Both the position numbers and the translations under genes were made by a program. Shown here one piece after another: positions 45,494-57,021 of a stretch of DNA of 64,000 nt. The first letter of the stretch is position 1. Each line of letters opens with the position of its first letter. This DNA comes from Perognathus longimembris pacificus (lineage: Eukaryota; Chordata; Mammalia; Rodentia; Heteromyidae): positions 14,346,673 to 14,410,672 of the forward strand of contig NC_063177.1 in assembly GCF_023159225.1 (NCBI RefSeq). The letters run 5' to 3'. The notes under the pieces were generated by a model that had not been told where the DNA came from, did no database searches, and worked only from the letters and a program-made list of their open reading frames with translations.

Positions 45494-47387
45494 GTACTGA
45501 GGGGCAAGATCATTGCCCTCAGCACTCACATTAAAAGAATGGAAGCAGAGCAGGTGAATAACCTCTCGATGAAACTAAAACAACTGGAGAAACAAGAAAT
45601 GATTGAATCTAAAATGGCCAGGATGAGAGAGATCACAAAGATTAAAGAAGAGATAAATCTGATTAAAAATAGAAAACCATTCAACAGATAAATAAGACTA
45701 AAAGCTGGTTCTTTGAGAATATAAATAAAATTGACAGACCCCTCGCAAGACTTACAAAAAAAAGAAGAGAAGAGACTCATATATGTAAAATCAGGGACTC
45801 CACCGGAAAAATTACAACAAGTAGACATGATATTCAAACAATCATAGGAACTATTTCCAGAACCTCTACTCACTAAAAAAACAATAATTTTACAGAAATG
45901 GATCAATTCTTAGAGAAGCATAAACTGCTCAAAATGAACCAAGAAGAAATAAATCAACTAAATAAACCAATAACTTACAGCGAGATACAGGGGGTAATCA
46001 AGAACCTCCCAACAAAGAAAAGCCCAGGCCCAGATGGATTCACCAACGAATTCTATCAAACCTTTAGTCAGGAGCTAATACCAATACTCCTCAAACTCTT
46101 CCGCGAAATAGAAACAGAGGGAGAAATCCCAAACTCATTCTATGAAGCTAATATCATACTCATTCCCAAACCAGGCAAAGACCCAACAAAAAAAGAGAAC
46201 TACAGACCAATATCACTAATGAACACAGACGCAAAGCTCCTCAATAAAATATTAGCTAGCAGGATCCAGAAACTGATCAAGAAAATTATACATCTTGACC
46301 AAGTAGGCTTCATCCCGCAGTCACAGGATGGTTCAACATCCGTAAATCAATCAATGTAATTCACCACATAAGCAGAACTAAAATCAAGAATCACATTGTT
46401 ATCTCAGTCGATGCCCAAAAAGCCTTTGAGAAAATACAACATCCATACTTATTAAAAGCTCTGGAGAGAACAGGAATAGATGGAACATTCCTCAAAACAA
46501 TAAAAGCCATATACAACAGACCAACTGCTAACATCATATTAAATGGAGAGAAACTTAAATCATTCCCCCTAAACTCAGGAACAAGACAAGGATGCCCACT
46601 CTCCCCACTTCTTTTCAACATAGTACTGGAATCCCTAGCCATAGCAATAAGGTAAGAGGAGGACATCAAAGGGATCCACATCGGCAAGGAAGAAATCAAA
46701 TTATCCCTATTTGCAGACGACATGATTTTATACCTGAAGGACCCAAAAAACTCAGTCCCCAAACTCCTACACCTAATAAACCATTTTGGCAAAGTAGCAG
46801 GATACAAAATCAATCCACAAAAGTCAGCAGCTTTTCTGTACACCAACAATGTACAAGCAGAAAAGGAAATTATGGAAACAATTCCATTTACAGTAGCCAA
46901 AAAAAGAATAAAGTACCTAGGGATCAACCTAACCAAGGACGTGACAGACCTATTTAATGAGAACTATAAAAATCTAATAAGGGAAATCAAAGAAGACACA
47001 AGGAGATGGAAAGACTTCCCATGCTCATGGGTAGGCAGAATCAATATAGTGAAAATGGCCATATTGCCCAAATTGTTATACAAATTCAATGCAATCCCTA
47101 TTAAAATCCCAGTTACATTCTTCACTGAAATAGAGAAAGCAATCCATAAGTTCATACGGAACAGCAAAAGACCTAGAATAGCTAAAGCAATTCTAGGCAA
47201 AAAAAAAGCAGTGCAGGAGGTATCACAATACCAGACTTCAAGCTCTACTATAGGGCCATTATAACAAAAACAGCCTGGTATTGGTATAAAAACAGACCTG
47301 AAGACCAATGGATTAGAATTGAAGATCCAGAAATAAAACCGCACTCTTATAGTCAGCTGATATTCGACAAAGGAGCTAAAGACATAC

Positions 47388-48082
47388 TCTGCCGAGCCAG
47401 CCGGCAGAGAAAAGGGAATCCTGAATGAGGGGGGCAAGGATTAAAGAAAAGGAAAAATACAAGACAAGAGAAAAAAGACAAGAGGCAGAGATGGGGTACG
47501 GGAGGTCTGCATCTCGAGATTGTAACTCAAGACTGCAGCCAGGTTTATTCTTAACTTCCAGGATAAATGCAGTTTGAAAACCAGGAAACAGCATAGGCTT
47601 AAAATTCCAGAACACAAAAAGGCTTTAAGTTAGCAATACCCGACATAGCTAAGACAGGGTGATGTTGGTTAACATAAGAATGGACTCCAGGGCTGGGGAT
47701 ATAGCCTAGTGGCAAGAGTGCCTGCCTCGGATACACGAGGCCCTAGGTTCGATTCCCCAGCACCACATATACAGAAAACGGCCAGAAGCGGCGCTGTGGC
47801 TCAAGTGGCAGAGTGCTAGCCTTGAGCAGGAAGAAGCCAGGGACAGTGCTCAGGCCCTGAGTCCAAGGCCCAGGACTGGCCAAAAAAAAAAAAAAAAAAA
47901 GAATGGACTCCAGAGCAATATCTGATGGTAGTTAAGCCAGGATGAGTTTGGTTAACATAAGAATGAACTGGTGGCAGACATAGTAAAGCATTTCCGATTT
48001 TCCATTAAGCCATGTCCTTGCATGTCCTTGAAAACACAGCCAGAGGTCAGGAAGAATTTAGCTGCAAGTTTGGCTCCCAACA
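47388..48082 (-). mobile_element. ERVK/IAP-like solo LTR inside L1 ORF2
   Basis: On the minus strand the LTR starts TGTTGGGAGCC, the start typical of IAP-type class II LTRs, and ends near GGCAGA. A 6-bp duplication acatac lies at 47382-47387 and 48083-48088, as expected for ERVK. No internal retroviral region is present, so it is a solo LTR left by recombination. Its own length is about 475 bp once the nested SINE is removed. It carries an internal duplication around ggttaacataagaatg (about 47665 and 47950). The last two bases at the 47388 end do not fit a canonical CA end. Confidence 0.85.
47691..47898 (+). mobile_element. IDL-Geo SINE inside the solo LTR
   Basis: Exact 15-bp duplication aagaatggactccag at 47676-47690 and 47899-47913. 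This is the innermost of three nested elements. Confidence 0.97.
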
Positions 48083-49141
48083 ACATACAATGGAATAAAC
48101 AGCCTCTTCAACTACTGGTGCTGGGAGAACTGGGCAGCCATATGCAGAAAACTCAAAGTAGACCCAAGCCTATCACCATGCACCAAGATCAACTCAAAAT
48201 GGATCAAGGACCTCAATATCAGACCTGAATCCTTGAAACTACTGAAGGACAGAGTAGGAAAGACGCTAGAACTTATAGGCACAGGAAGGAACTTCCTGAA
48301 TATAGCCCCAGGGGCACAACAAATAGGGGAGAGACTCGACAAATGGGACTACTACAAATTAAAAAGTTTCTGCACAGCTAAGGACATAGCCACCAAAATA
48401 GAAAGACAGCCAACTATATGGGAAAGGATCTTTACCAGCACAGCAACAGACAAAGGCCTAATATCTGTCATCTACAGAGAACTCAAAAAACTAAGCCCCT
48501 CCAAGCCCAGTAAACCAATTAGGAAATGGGCAAAGGAGCTAAAGAGAGACTTCACAAGAGAAGAGATAAAAATGGCAAAGAAACATATGAGGAAATGTTC
48601 AACATCCCTGGTAGTAAAGGAAATGCAAATAAAAACAACCCTGAGATACCACCTCACTCCAGTTAGAATGGCCTATACTCTGAACTCAGGCAACAACAAA
48701 TGCTGGAGGGGGTTAGGGGAAAGAGGAACCCTTCTCCATTGTTGGTGGGAGTGCAAATTAGTACAACCACTTTGGAGAACAGTATGGAGGTTTCTCAAAA
48801 AGCTCAATATAGACCTACCCTATGACCCAGCCATACCACTCCTAGGCATCTATCCTGAACAGCAGGTCCCAAGATATCAAAAAGACATTTGTACTTCCAT
48901 ATTTATCGCTGCACAATTCACAATAGCCAAAATATGGAAACAACCCAGATGCCCCTCCACAGATGAATGGATCCAAAAAATATGGTACCTATACACAATG
49001 GAATACTACATAGCAATTAGGAATGGTGAAATATTGTTATTCGCAGGGAAATGGTCAGAACTTGAACAAATAATGCTGAGCGAGACAAGCCTAGAACACA
49101 GAAAACAAAGGGGCATGATCTCCCTGATATATGACTGTTAA

Positions 49142-50205
49142 GATGGGGTGATGGAGAGACAGTAGAGACCAAGTATGTGAAACCAAAAACTGCTTTTCAA
49201 ATGGTATTTCCCACAGGATTGGGTCAGCGACCCAACATTATGTAACTAAAACCAAACAACTACTCAACATATAAAGGTCAAAAATTGACCTCTCAGTGGA
49301 ATACAATAGCTCAAAAGCTATGTATGTACGTTCATATAAGACTACTGTCAACATATTGTTTAATATCGACATTACATTTAAAGCCCTAGGCGAATTTTCT
49401 TGGGAGTAGGTCACGTGGCTACTGTATATGTTCTTGGTACATTGTGTATTGTATATATGTCTACCTGACCTAGGGAAGGGAAAGAAAAACAGGGTGTAAG
49501 CTATCACAAGAAATGTACACACTGCCCTACAATGTAACTGTGCCGGGCTAGATTTACCTCCCCTGGTGCGGGGATGCTAAACTTACTCCCTTATCAGTGT
49601 TCCCCTTTTCACCCTCTCCCCTGGGCACCCGACCAGCGGGCAGCCCAGGTGGAGCAAAGGGACACGGGCTAGCCTAAGGTGCATGTGGGTGAACGAGATC
49701 CCCTTTTCCTCCCTCCTTACCAACCAAGGAAGCCAGGCACAGACGGATCTCGGAGATGCTTCGGAGAGCAATCCAATTTAATTGGGAGGGGCTCACAGTA
49801 ATACAGTAGTGATGACGAGGATTGAGCATGAGCTGGCGATAGGCTGGGGAGCTTGTCCATCCAAGAGCACCTCCCAAGGACCTCCCTCATGGGCTAATGT
49901 CACTTCCCATATTACCGCCCTCTGGGCAAAGCCCTCGAAAGGAGAGCACACATGCTCACTGGCGCAAGGTGGGGGATGGTCTCAAAGCTATCCCTTCTGG
50001 TTCTGGACCCAGAAGAAGATAGGTGTGGCTCACTTCCACACTGCCCCAGGGCTGGGGGAAGGGCGGTGTCTCAGGAGCGCTCCCGAGACACTGCCCTTCC
50101 CCCCTTAAGGCCAAGATGAATCCCCAACATAACTGTACCTTTTTTGCACAATACCTTGCCAAAATTTTTTTAAATTAATAGATAAATTACAAAAAACAAA
50201 ATGCT
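49142..50205 (+). mobile_element. L1 3'UTR, split by an LTR
   Basis: A 3'UTR follows the ORF2 stop. It resumes after the LTR at 50134 with tgtaccttttttgcacaat and ends A-rich. The piece around the LTR resembles the 3' ends of the minus-strand L1 tails at 10150, 30570, 51045 and 62118. Confidence 0.8.
49539..50129 (-). mobile_element. Solo LTR (4-bp duplication, class I-like) in the L1 3'UTR
   Basis: On the minus strand it runs from TGTTGGGGATTC to CCCGGCACA, 591 bp, with a 4-bp duplication taac at 49535-49538 and 50130-50133. Four bases suits gamma-type (ERV1) integration. An ATTAAA near a CCAAT-like block (about 49770-49790) is a possible poly(A) signal on the minus strand. It shares a long inverted stretch within itself (ctgggggaagggcggtgtctcaggagcgctcc and its mirror near 50060-50100 are partly self-complementary). 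There is no internal retroviral sequence. Confidence 0.85.
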
Positions 50206-50212
50206 AGACTGG

Positions 50213-50405
50213 GGGCTGGCAATATGGTCTAGTGGCAAGAGTGCTTGACTCGTATACATGAAGCCCTGGGTTCGATTCCCCAGCACCACGTACATAGAAA
50301 ATGGCCAGAAGTGGTGCTGTGGCTCAAGTGGTAGAGTGCTAGCCTTGAGCAAAAAGAAGCCAGGGACAGTGCTCAGGCCCTGAGTCCAAGGCCCAGGACT
50401 GGAAA
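50213..50405 (+). mobile_element. IDL-Geo SINE at the L1 tail
   Basis: 15-bp duplication aaaatgctagactgg at 50198-50212 and 50406-50420. Confidence 0.95.
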
Positions 50406-50550
50406 AAAATGCTAGACTGGAGACATGGTTCAAGTGGTAGGGTTCCAGTCATGAGGAGAAAAAAAAAACCAAAACTAAACCAGATTTCAAGGCCTTCAGT
50501 CTAAACCCTGGTTCCAGCCCACAGAACACAAACTATATTCTCTGTACTTC

Positions 50551-50772
50551 ATTATTTATTTATTTATTTATTTATTTATTGCCAGTCCTGGGGCTTGGAC
50601 TCAGGGCCTGAGCACTGTCCCTGGCTTCTTCTTGCACAAGGCTAGCACTCTGCCACGTGAGCCACAGCGCCACTTCTGGCCATTTTCTGCATATGTGGTG
50701 CTGGGGAATCGAAACCAGGGCCTCATGTATACGAGGAAAGCACTCTTGCCACTAGACCATATCCCCAACCCT
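50551..50772 (-). mobile_element. IDL-Geo SINE with (TTTA)n tail
   Basis: Duplication ttctctgtactt at about 50538-50549 and 50772-50783. Confidence 0.95.
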
Positions 50773-50795
50773 TCTCTGTACTTTATACTAACATT

Positions 50796-51044
50796 TTTTT
50801 TTTTACTTGTACCTATCCTGGGTCTTGAACTCAAGGCCTGGGCACAGTCCCTGAGCTTTTTTCCCCTCAAGGCTAGTGCTCTATCACTTGAGCCACAGCT
50901 TTACTTCCATCTATTTTTGCTGATTAATTAGAGATTAGAGTCTCATGGGCTTTCTTTCCTGGGCTGGCTGTGAGTGGTGGTTCTCAGATCTCAGTCGCCT
51001 GAATACCTAGGATTGCAGGCATGAGCCACAGGGCACCTGGCTAT
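50796..51044 (-). mobile_element. B1L-Geo SINE
   Basis: Full length antisense. Confidence 0.92.
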
Positions 51045-51300
51045 TTATTTATTTATTTATTCATTCATTCATTGTTAACCATTATTGTACAGAGGGGTTA
51101 TAGTTACATAAGTAAAGTAATGAGTACATTTTTGGGGACAATGTTACCTCTTCTGGGCATGTGTTCTTCCCCAGTTTTTCCTTCCTGTCTCTACCCACAA
51201 ATTGCATAGCTCATTTTCAACATAGTGTCTAGTGAGTGCCACTGTTGCATTTCTTTACCCTTTGTCCCTCTGTTTCTATGCCTCCCTTACAAAGACAGAT
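51045..51300 (-). mobile_element. L1 3'-end fragment
   Basis: Tail (ATTT/ATTC)n on the left, then the shared 3' end (tacagaggggttatagttacataag on the plus strand). Confidence 0.75.
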
Positions 51301-51512
51301 AAATGAACAAACAAGACAAAAAGACAAGAAACCAAAACAACAAAGAAGAAAAAAACCCCTCCATTTCCTGGAGTTCATTTGATAATATTATTTTATATGC
51401 TCAGAGGCACATAGGCATTGTGCCTTTGTGTTCCTCCCAGGGAGTGTCCTCCTTTGGTCTCACTATGTGTGAATGAGTTTTGTTTTTTTTTCCAAACCTA
51501 AGAGTGCTTTAA

Positions 51513-51620
51513 GGGGTTGGAGGCATGGCTCAGGTCATAGTATGCCAACCAATGAGTGAAAGTAAGCATGATAGCAAGTTTAAGTCCCAGTTTCTGACAA
51601 TAAATAAATAAGCAAGCAAG
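51513..51620 (+). mobile_element. Short SINE tail-type fragment
   Basis: ggttggaggcatggctcaggtcatag...agtttaagtcccag, the alternative tail seen at 12900 and 37300. Confidence 0.6.
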
Positions 51621-52593
51621 CCAGCTAGCTCTAAAACTTAGGTTTAACAAGGAAAAGGACAAAGCCAAATGAAATGTGAAGGCACACTAAGGCATCTGGG
51701 CCCCACAGCGCCCCCTGCAGGCCATGTGGTGTTGAGATGCTCCATGTTTTCTCACTTGCTGCCATTTTGCCCCTCCTCTCCTTTTGACCAAGGACTCTGT
51801 GCTTCTCATAGAGTCAGTAGAGGTCACCTGTCAAGACCTGGTCAAGAACTGGCTGCCTTTAGTCCTCAGGAGGAAATGGGAGCTCAGAGAGGTAGGTACA
51901 GTTGCCCAGTGGCAGAACTGGAATGGACTGCAGGTGTGCTAGCATGGAGGGCAGGAGAAGAGCTGGGCTGTGGAGGCACTTCCCAATGGGCAATCTCTTG
52001 TGTATCTGAGGATTCACACACTGACACTGTCACGCATACATACTGGAACACACACAGGCACACACTCACACATATGCATACACTCACACACTGAAGGGCC
52101 CGGAGAGACTGGTGGGGTGGCACACACTGACAGGCAGAGCCACACCCTTACTCTCAGGCTTGGAGGGGCTCCTTGATTAAAGCATCGCTTACATAAACCC
52201 TGAGCTGCAGGAAGGGAAGCCAGCTGGGAGGGGCAGGGCTGGTTTAGAGTTTCCCGAGGCTTCTGGGTCACTTTGACCAGGCCTGACCTCCCTGTGAGGT
52301 ACTTGGCCATCTGGTGCCCAAATCTCACTCTACTAGCTCACCCAGGGTGGGTGGAGCCTGAGCCAGTGTGAGTCAGGGACAGAGAGAAACTCTGAGACCA
52401 GGGCAAGGTGCTCCAGGGCCACCTCCTTAAGGGCTAAGTCACATGGGACCACCAGAATTATTGAATGGAAGTAGTAGTATGGGAAATTAAGCATAGCTAA
52501 TCAACCTCCATCCTTATGTCTGGCACAAGAGTAACTCAGGAAAGATGTGAATGTAGTGAAACTGATGGAAAAGTTCATTAGGGAAACAAGTAT
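51621..52593. other. Unique DNA
   Basis: CA-rich stretch at 52016-52095; nothing else recognised. Confidence 0.4.
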
Positions 52594-52871
52594 GGGCCGG
52601 GAGCTGGTGGCTCAAGTGTATAATCCTAGCTACCCAAGAGGCTGAGCTCTGAGGATCGAGGATCGAAGCCAGCCCAGAGCAGAAAGCTCATGAGACTTAC
52701 CTCCAATTAACCAGCAAAAAAGCTGGAGTTAGAGGTGTACCTCAAGTTGTAGAGTGAGAATTGAGTGAGAAAGATAAGGGACAACATCTAGGCTGTGAGT
52801 TCAAGCCCCAGTACTGGTACATCCCAAAAGAAAGGGAGAAAAGAGAGAGAGAGAGACAGAGACAGAGACAC

Positions 52872-52902
<31 letters not shown>

Positions 52903-52926
52903 TGCAGAGAGAGAGAGACAGAGAAG
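52594..52926 (+). mobile_element. B1L-Geo SINE with GA-rich tail
   Basis: Body to about 52825, then (GACAGA/GA)n to 52926. Confidence 0.9.
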
Positions 52927-53104
52927 ACATTACTTGATATGATACCATAGGAAGATGACTATCTTCAGCCATCTTCAGGGTACAGACATGAGCATTAGAA
53001 TTAGGGGTGGCGGTCCAAGTTATGCATAGTCTGTTCGAGTCCCAGCACAAGTGTGGCCTGTCTGGTCATTGTTTCATTCTTATTCTCCTGTGTTCTGGAG
53101 ATGT

Positions 53105-53342
53105 TTGTTTTTGTTGGTTGTGGAGCTTGAACTCAGGCCTGGGTGCTGTCCCTGAGCATTTTTGCTCAAGGCTAGTGCTCTACCACTTTGAGCCACAGCT
53201 CCACTTCTTGTTTTCGAGTGGCTAATTGGAGATAAAGAGTATCAAGGGAACTTTTCTGACTGGGCTGGCTTTGAACCTCAATCCTTAGATCTCAGGCTCC
53301 TGAGTAGCTAGGATTACAGGCATGAGCCATTGGCACCCACCT
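53105..53342 (-). mobile_element. B1L-Geo SINE
   Basis: Full length antisense. Confidence 0.92.
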
Positions 53343-53506
53343 GGAGAAGTTTTAATTGCTATCATCACTTGAAAAAGCAATCTGGTCTCATGGGGTGACT
53401 TTTCTACCTTCAGGGTACCCTGGTCACTATAGATAAGTATCCTCATTTGGGGTGCTCTGTCCTGCAAGGCTCTAGTCCTTGTCATACAGATAACATGGAT
53501 CAGTCT

Positions 53507-53720
53507 TGTTTTTTTGTTTTTTTGTTTTTTTTGCCAGTCCTGGGCCTTGGACTCAGCCCGAGCACTGTCCCTGGCTTCTTTTTGCTCAAGGCTAGCACTC
53601 TGCCACTTGAGCCACAGTGCCACTTCTGGCTATTTTCTATATATGTGGTGCTAGGGAATCGAACCCAGGGATTCATGTATATGAGGCAAGCACTCTTGCC
53701 ACTAGGCCATATTCCCAGTC
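53507..53720 (-). mobile_element. IDL-Geo SINE
   Basis: Flanks share tcagtcttgttttt. One small internal deletion (actcagcccgagc). Confidence 0.95.
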
Positions 53721-54099
53721 CTCAGTCTTGTTTTTACGGGAACTCAAGGTGATTGCATAGTAGCTGCAGAGAGAATGGCTTAGAGAAAAGACAGACACAG
53801 AATGGAGGCAGAAATGCCAGGCAGTTCTCTTTCTTTTAGTTAATTTATGGCAGCAAAACAAGCTTAAGTCCTTGCTACAGACATACCCTCAACAGACTGA
53901 GATGGTTGTTTCTAGGGTGAGAACAGCATCAGCCTTTGGGGGGCTGTGTGTTTATTGAGATTACTTGTGAGAAATAACTATCCCCAGAGCCAGTCTACAG
54001 GGTTGAGGTTACCTATGAATTGGGAAGTAATTATAATATTTTCTCAGAGACCTTGTGATCTCACCCTCCATTTCAGTCCTCCTTCCCTTTTTGTGTGTG
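53721..54099. other. Unique DNA
   Basis: Nothing recognised. Confidence 0.4.
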
Positions 54100-54350
54100 T
54101 GTGTGTCAATCTTGGGGCTTGATCTTGGAGCCCGGGCGCTATCCCTGAGCTTTTGTATTCAAGGATAGGGCTTTAGCACTTGGGTTACAGCTCTACCTCT
54201 GGCTGTTTTCTTTGGTGGGGGGGGGGGAGGGTTGTAATTAATAGGAGATAAGTCTCGCAGACTTTCCTGCCTGGGTTGGCTTTGAACTGCAACCTCTCAG
54301 GTTTCAGCCTCCTCAGTAGTTAGGATTACAGGTGTGAGCCACTGGCTCCC
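54100..54350 (-). mobile_element. B1L-Geo SINE with G-run
   Basis: Antisense; a G12 run (about 54217-54228) interrupts the linker. Confidence 0.88.
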
Positions 54351-54454
54351 CTTTGTATTTCCCATCACTCAGTGCTGGTTGCTACCTGGATCCTGAGGTG
54401 AGGAAGAAGTGGAACAGGAGCAGTATGGTGACAGTAGGAAGTACTTTACTAAGG

Positions 54455-54560
54455 ACTTTGCATGCCAGGCACTGTACTACAAGCACTCTCCCTTCCTGTC
54501 CTCACAACAGGCTTGGGCAATTAATGCCACGGTTGTAGCAGCATACAAATGGGAAAACAA
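54455..54560 (-). mobile_element. MIR-like fragment
   Basis: catgccaggcactgtactacaagcactctccc...tcctcacaacagg. Confidence 0.6.
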
Positions 54561-54937
54561 AGTCATCTGAAGAAAAGCTCCCCTGCCCCCAGGCTCTATC
54601 AATTAGGAAGTGGCCATGCTGGTCTCAGGACTCAGGAGCAATTGTATCAGTCAGCTATGGGTGCAATACCACTGTGTAACTACCTCTTTCCCCACTGGCT
54701 GACAGCAAGTATTTATGCTCATACTCATGGGCCAGCAAGGTGAGTGGTATTGGCTGATTGGCTCCAGGCTGGGCAATTCTGCTGTGCTTGCAGACCACCA
54801 GCCAGTTCCTCACAGGCTTATTCTGGGTGCAGGATACTGGGGCTGTGGTCATCTGGGACATGTGCTCCTCCTGGAGTTCACCAGGGCACAGAAGCCACTC
54901 CAACTCCATCAGGGCATCTAAAGCCTCAGAATGAGGC
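54561..54937. other. Unique DNA
   Basis: gtatcagtcagctatgggtgcaataccactgtg may be an old LTR-like relic; not assigned. Confidence 0.35.
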
Positions 54938-55395
54938 CAAGTGCCATTGGCACACACCTGGAATTCTAACTACTCAGGAGGCTGAGATCCGAGGATCGTG
55001 ATCTAAAGCCGGGCTGGGCAGGAAAGTTTAGGAGACTCTTATCTCCAATTAACCACCCAAAAGCCAGAAATGAAGATTTTGTTGTTGTTGTTGTTGTTGT
55101 TGTTTTTGCCTGTCCTGGTGCTTGAACTCAGGGCCTGAGCACTGTCCCTGGCTTCTTTTTGCTCAAGGCTAGCACTCTGCCACTTGAGCCGCAGCGCCTC
55201 TTCTGGCCTTTTCTATATATGTGGTGCTGAGGAATCGAACCCAGGGCTTCATGTATATGAAGCAAACACTCTTGCCACTAGGCCATATTCCCAGCCCTGA
55301 AGGTATGTTTAAAGTAGAAGAGAGCTAAGTATGAGCAACATAAAAGCTAAGGAAGAGCACTGAGGCCCTGAGTTTAAGCCCCAGTAGTGGCACCA
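54938..55395 (+). mobile_element. B1L-Geo SINE, split by IDL-Geo
   Basis: Head at 54938-55075 and Geo half at 55298-55395. Confidence 0.88.
55076..55297 (-). mobile_element. IDL-Geo SINE nested in a B1L-Geo, opposite strand
   Basis: Tail is (GTT)n on the plus strand. It sits between the head and the Geo half of the host. Confidence 0.92.
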
Positions 55396-55411
55396 AGAAG
55401 AAAATATGTTG

Positions 55412-55645
55412 AGCTGGGTGCTGGTGCTAATGCCTGGAATCCAGCCTACTCAGGAGGCTGAGATCTGAGGATTAGGGTTTGAAACCAGCCCTGGAAGGAA
55501 AGTCTGTGAAACTCTTAGCTCCAATTTACCACCAGAAAATCTGAAGTGGAGTTGTGGCTCAAAATGGCAGAGTGTTAGCCTTGAGCAGAAACGCTCAAGA
55601 CAGTGCTCAGGCCCTGAGTTCAAGGCCCAGGATCACCACCACCAC
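55412..55645 (+). mobile_element. B1L-Geo SINE
   Basis: Full length, tail (CCA)n. Confidence 0.92.
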
Positions 55646-55756
55646 CAACAACAAAATATTGCTCAAATCTGCAGCCTTTCAGTGGAAGCCTATAATCCCA
55701 GCCACTGGGGTAGGCCCCAGAGAGGCAGAGACAGGAAGCCATCTAGACTCCCATCT

Positions 55757-55980
55757 ATTTTCCTTTTTCTTTTTTCTTTTTATTTTTGGCCAGTCCTGGG
55801 CCATGAACTCAGGGCCTGAGCACTGTCTCTGGCTTCTTTTTTGCTCAAGGCTAGCACCCTGCCACTTGAGCCACAGCGCCACTTCTGGCCATTTTCTGTA
55901 TATGTGGTGCTGAGGAATCCAACCCAGGGCCTCATGTATACGAGGCAAGCACTCTTGCCACTAGGCCATATCCCCAGCCC
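55757..55980 (-). mobile_element. IDL-Geo SINE
   Basis: Nearly consensus copy, directly followed by the TCC tract. Confidence 0.93.
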
Positions 55981-55986
55981 CTATCA

Positions 55987-56184
55987 TCGCCTCCTCCTCC
56001 TCCTCCTCCTCTTCCTCCTCCTCCTCCTCCTCCTCCTCCTCCTCCTCCTCCTCCTCCTCCTCCTCCTCCTCCTCCTCCTCCTCCTCCTCCTCCCCCTCCC
56101 CTCCCCTCCCCCTCCCCCTCCCTCTCCTCCTCCTCCTCCCCCTCCTCCTCCTCCTCCCCCTCCTCCTCCTCTTCCCCCTCCTCC
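55987..56184. repeat. (TCC)n polypyrimidine tract
   Basis: About 198 bases, nearly pure TCC at first then mixed with CCCT units. It lies between two antisense SINEs, 0.75 kb before the PEMT island. Confidence 0.97.
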
Positions 56185-56303
56185 CTTGAGCCACAGCTCC
56201 AGTTCCAGCTTTGTAGTGGTTAATTGAAAATAACCATGACCCTCAGATCTCAGCCTCCTAGGTAGCTAAGGATTACAGGCTTGAGCCTCCAGTGCCCAGC
56301 TCT
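56185..56303 (-). mobile_element. B1L-Geo SINE, partial
   Basis: Head plus linker and the start of Geo; the rest is replaced by the TCC tract. Confidence 0.85.
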
Positions 56304-56934
56304 ATCTACTTTTCTAAACTCCCTTTTCCCTCCAATTCATCCACCTCTAGTACTACTCAGAGCTGACCAGTGCTTCCTCCACTCCTGATTTTCCCCTATG
56401 CTGCCCTATCTCCTGGCCTTTGCACCTGTCATCCCCGTTTCCTAGTTTGCTCTGCCCTGAACACCTCTGAACATTCTAGGACAGTGTCCCCTGAAATCAC
56501 CTGATCTAGTCCCCATCGTTCCCATCACAGTGCTTAATTTCTTTTCATCTCCGTTTGGAGACATGGAGGGCAGGGGTCTGGCATTGCTGTTCGTAGTACC
56601 CTTAAACTTACAGACAAGCCCAACAAACACTTGGGTGTGTGTGAAGGAGAGAATGGATGATGAGTGAGAAAAGGCTGCAAGAGAGGAGCCCGGCTTTGCA
56701 GGCGGGAAGCTGCGCCCCAGCCTGAATTGCCTTAATAATGCCAATTTCAAAAGGGGGCAGAAGGCACACAGCCTGTGGTAAAATCCGTGACTGCCAGGGG
56801 TGGCTGTCAGATTCGATCCCACCTCCGACAGTCCAGATCTAGGAGGCCAAGGGAACTAGAGGGTCAGGTGCAGGCGCAGGGACCAAAGGAACTAGGCAGG
56901 AAAACTAGGCAGACGTTTGGCCACCTTGCAACCT
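56304..56934. other. Unique DNA upstream of the PEMT promoter
   Basis: No repeat recognised; may hold regulatory sequence. Confidence 0.4.
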
Positions 56935-56955
56935 GCGGACTCTCCCGCCACCGAC

Positions 56956-56970
56956 ACTGGGACTTGTAGT
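56956..56970 (-). promoter_or_regulatory. ZNF143/SBS-type motif
   Basis: Read on the minus strand this is ACTACAAGTCCCAGT, the core of the ACTACAnnTCCCAG motif bound by ZNF143 (Staf) at many CpG promoters. Confidence 0.65.
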
Positions 56971-57021
56971 CCTCGGTTCCTGGACTTGCCAGAGCAGGCC
57001 CCACGAAGAAGAGAATAGGAA

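Larger units (their letters stand above)
44390..49141 (+). pseudogene. L1 ORF2 (endonuclease-reverse transcriptase), broken
   Basis: ORF2 supplies the nicking endonuclease and reverse transcriptase that move L1 and SINE RNAs. The endonuclease region is seen from about 44400: conserved SLNTNG, a VGDF at about 44822-44833 followed at once by a one-base frameshift, and SDHSGVKV near 45079. The RT domain covers about 45960-46900 and includes [16 protein letters not shown] and the catalytic FADDM at 46710-46724. The C-terminal part (48233-49141) ends at a TAA. Damage includes a frameshift near 46320, a stop at 46652, a frameshift in the A-run near 47200, and interruption by a SINE and an LTR. The copy is dead but its sequence is only moderately decayed. 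Confidence 0.93.
44253..50205 (+). mobile_element. L1 LINE, 5' truncated near the ORF1/ORF2 boundary
   Basis: The element runs from the spacer before ORF2 through ORF2 and the 3'UTR to an A-rich end at about 50160-50205. Without later insertions it would be about 4.5 kb. Its 5' end abuts a cut-off antisense IDL-Geo fragment. Three insertions have target duplications inside it (45288, 47388, 49539) and a fourth abuts its tail (50213), so it is older than all of them. Confidence 0.95.

Noticed and set aside
47388..50129. The two LTRs as ends of one provirus
   Set aside because: They differ in sequence and duplication length and are separated by continuous L1 sequence.
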